Below, one piece after another: positions 12,489 through 13,338 of a DNA stretch of 13,338 nucleotides. This DNA comes from Gammaproteobacteria bacterium. GTDB lineage: Bacteria; Pseudomonadota; Gammaproteobacteria; Natronospirales; REEB76. The first letter of the stretch is position 1, and each line of letters starts with the position of its first letter. The stretch covers positions 1-13,338 of the forward strand of contig JAGWNO010000044.1 in the NCBI GenBank assembly GCA_028871235.1, given 5' to 3'. The translations under genes and the position numbers were made by a program. The notes below the pieces were generated by a model. It ran no database searches. It worked only from the letters and a program-made list of their open reading frames with translations, and had not been told where the DNA came from.

Positions 12489-13061
12489 ATGATGGAGACG
12501 AGCATGAGTGATGAGCGATCCGCGTCGGCGGAACAGGAGGCTGACAAGGTAGAGACGGCCGCATCCGGGATCCCGGATACCGCGGATGACTTGCAGGCGG
12601 CTTTGGCCGAAGCCCAGCAGCAGGCGTCTCAAAACCGGGATAGTTACCTGCGTACCGCAGCGGAACTGGACAATCTTCGCAAACGCACCCAGCGGGATGT
12701 GGAACATGCCCATAAATTTGCCCTGGAGCGCTTCCTCAGCGAACTCCTGCCGGTGAAGGACAGCTTGGAGACGGGACTGGCCTCTGCCGGGCAAGCGGAG
12801 CCCACCACTCTCAGGCAGGGTATGGAACTGACCTTGAAACTTCTGGCTACGGTGCTGGAGCGCTTTGGTGTCGATGAGCTGAACCCGGTCAAGGGCGAGG
12901 CCTTCGATCCGGGACTCCACGAGGCGATGGCCATGCAGGAGACGGCGGATGCCACCCCCGGGACGGTACTGCTGACGGCACAGAAAGGTTATTTGCTGCG
13001 CGGCCGTCTGCTGCGTCCGGCCCGCGTCATCGTGGCCAAGTCTCCTGCGGGGGCAGCTTGA
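12489..13061 (+). CDS. grpE: GrpE, nucleotide exchange factor of DnaK
   Basis: A 190-residue GrpE, which releases ADP from DnaK and so drives the chaperone cycle. A charged, disordered N-terminus (to about residue 30) leads into a long coiled-coil helix (about 30-85, with SYLRTAAELDNLRKRTQRDV). The C-terminal beta domain then has the family signature, from FDPGLHEAM to GTVLLTAQKGYLLRGRLLRPARVIVAK (139-184). I chose ATG 12489, 7 bases after GGAG; ATGs at 12492 and 12504 are alternatives. It follows hrcA by 77 bases, with a sigma-32-like promoter across the junction, and its own stop codon lies inside the dnaK promoter. Confidence 0.96.
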   Translation: MMETSMSDERSASAEQEADKVETAASGIPDTADDLQAALAEAQQQASQNRDSYLRTAAELDNLRKRTQRDVEHAHKFALERFLSELLPVKDSLETGLASAGQAEPTTLRQGMELTLKLLATVLERFGVDELNPVKGEAFDPGLHEAMAMQETADATPGTVLLTAQKGYLLRGRLLRPARVIVAKSPAGAA

Positions 13062-13084
13062 AACCAGATGGGCGGCCCCCATCT
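13057..13084 (+). promoter_or_regulatory. Perfect sigma-32 heat-shock promoter of dnaK
   Basis: CTTGAAA (13057-13063), 13 bases, CCCCATCT (13077-13084) match the sigma-32 consensus CTTGAAA-N(11-16)-CCCCATnT at every defined base. The grpE stop codon TGA (13059-13061) lies inside the -35 box. A 7-bp inverted repeat AGATGGG/CCCATCT (13066-13084) overlaps the spacer and -10 box. dnaK begins 48 bases downstream. Confidence 0.87.
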
Positions 13085-13131
13085 AGTTGAACATCAATAG
13101 CTTTTGAGCATTTATCTGGAGAGTTCGCGTC

Positions 13132-13338
13132 ATGGGCAAGATTATCGGCATTGACTTGGGCACCACCAATTCCTGCGTAGCGGTAATGGAGGGCGGCAAG
13201 CCCCGGGTTATCGAGAACAGCGAGGGCGACCGCACCACACCATCCATCGTCGCTTTCACCAAGGACAACGAGGTGGTGGTGGGCCAGTCGGCCAAGCGCC
13301 AGGCAGTCACCAATCCGAAAAACACCCTGTATGCCATC
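13132..13338 (+). CDS. dnaK: DnaK (Hsp70) chaperone, N-terminal part (partial at window end)
   Basis: The first 69 residues of DnaK, the Hsp70 chaperone that folds client proteins using ATP. The visible part starts GKIIGIDLGTTNSCVAVMEGGKP, which has the phosphate-1 loop of the actin-type ATPase fold, then VIENSEGDRTTPSIVAF, VVVGQSAKRQAVTNPKNTLYAI. All match DnaK at the very N-terminus. The ATG at 13132 has GGAGA 10 bases upstream. The frame runs off the window. It is third in the hrcA-grpE-dnaK order and has its own sigma-32 promoter overlapping the grpE stop. Confidence 0.97.
   Translation, partial: MGKIIGIDLGTTNSCVAVMEGGKPRVIENSEGDRTTPSIVAFTKDNEVVVGQSAKRQAVTNPKNTLYAI

Noticed and set aside
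13066..13084. Hairpin AGATGGG/CCCATCT between grpE and dnaK as a terminator
   Set aside because: No T-run follows, and the sequence is better explained as the sigma-32 -10 box and spacer.
1..13338. CRISPR arrays, insertion sequences, prophage or integrase genes
   Set aside because: No spaced direct repeats, transposase or integrase motifs, or terminal inverted repeats were seen; apart from the fluoride operon the region looks like core chromosome.

Overview
This window comes from a GC-rich proteobacterial chromosome, most probably a gammaproteobacterium. The gene order ssrA-smpB-ratA-ratB-bamE-fur-recN-nadK-hrcA-grpE-dnaK is the conserved gammaproteobacterial neighbourhood. The near-consensus sigma-32 sites and the CIRCE element together fit a lineage that, unlike enterics, keeps HrcA. 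Genus cannot be read from the sequence.

Layout. (1) 1-1396: the end of an exbB-exbD-tonB energy-transduction operon, closed by a strong intrinsic terminator. (2) 1586-5244: an apparent fluoride-response operon. It starts with a promoter and a well-matched fluoride (crcB-motif) riboswitch, whose 3' aptamer strand can instead form a long hairpin that hides a Shine-Dalgarno site. After these come a 38-codon leader ORF, a chimeric membrane protein (front of a HyfC/HycD formate-hydrogenlyase subunit joined to the tail of a HyfB/NuoL-like subunit), the fluoride channel crcB, a DUF190 PII-like gene, an MFS transporter and an unknown 136-residue protein. Several of these genes overlap or nearly touch. 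(3) 5250-5678 (minus): a Gly/Pro/Tyr-rich lipoprotein gene pointing into the fluoride operon. (4) 5874-6925 (minus): the trans-translation pair, ssrA (tmRNA, tag ANDANYALAA) with its terminator, and smpB. (5) 7027-8099: ratA-ratB, converging on bamE. (6) 8168-11192: fur, converging on the nadK-recN pair. (7) 11248-13338: the heat-shock operon hrcA-grpE-dnaK (dnaK cut by the window edge).

How the parts work together. In the fluoride operon the RNA senses fluoride and should switch translation on. CrcB exports the ion. The roles of the Hyf-type chimera, DUF190, the MFS protein and the 136-residue protein are not known from sequence. In the heat-shock operon the first gene has a sigma-70-type promoter with a CIRCE operator just downstream, while grpE and dnaK each have a sigma-32-type promoter overlapping the stop codon of the gene before. 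This suggests repression by HrcA plus stepwise sigma-32 activation. The most novel material is the fluoride operon, above all the HyfC-HyfB chimera and the leader/riboswitch arrangement.
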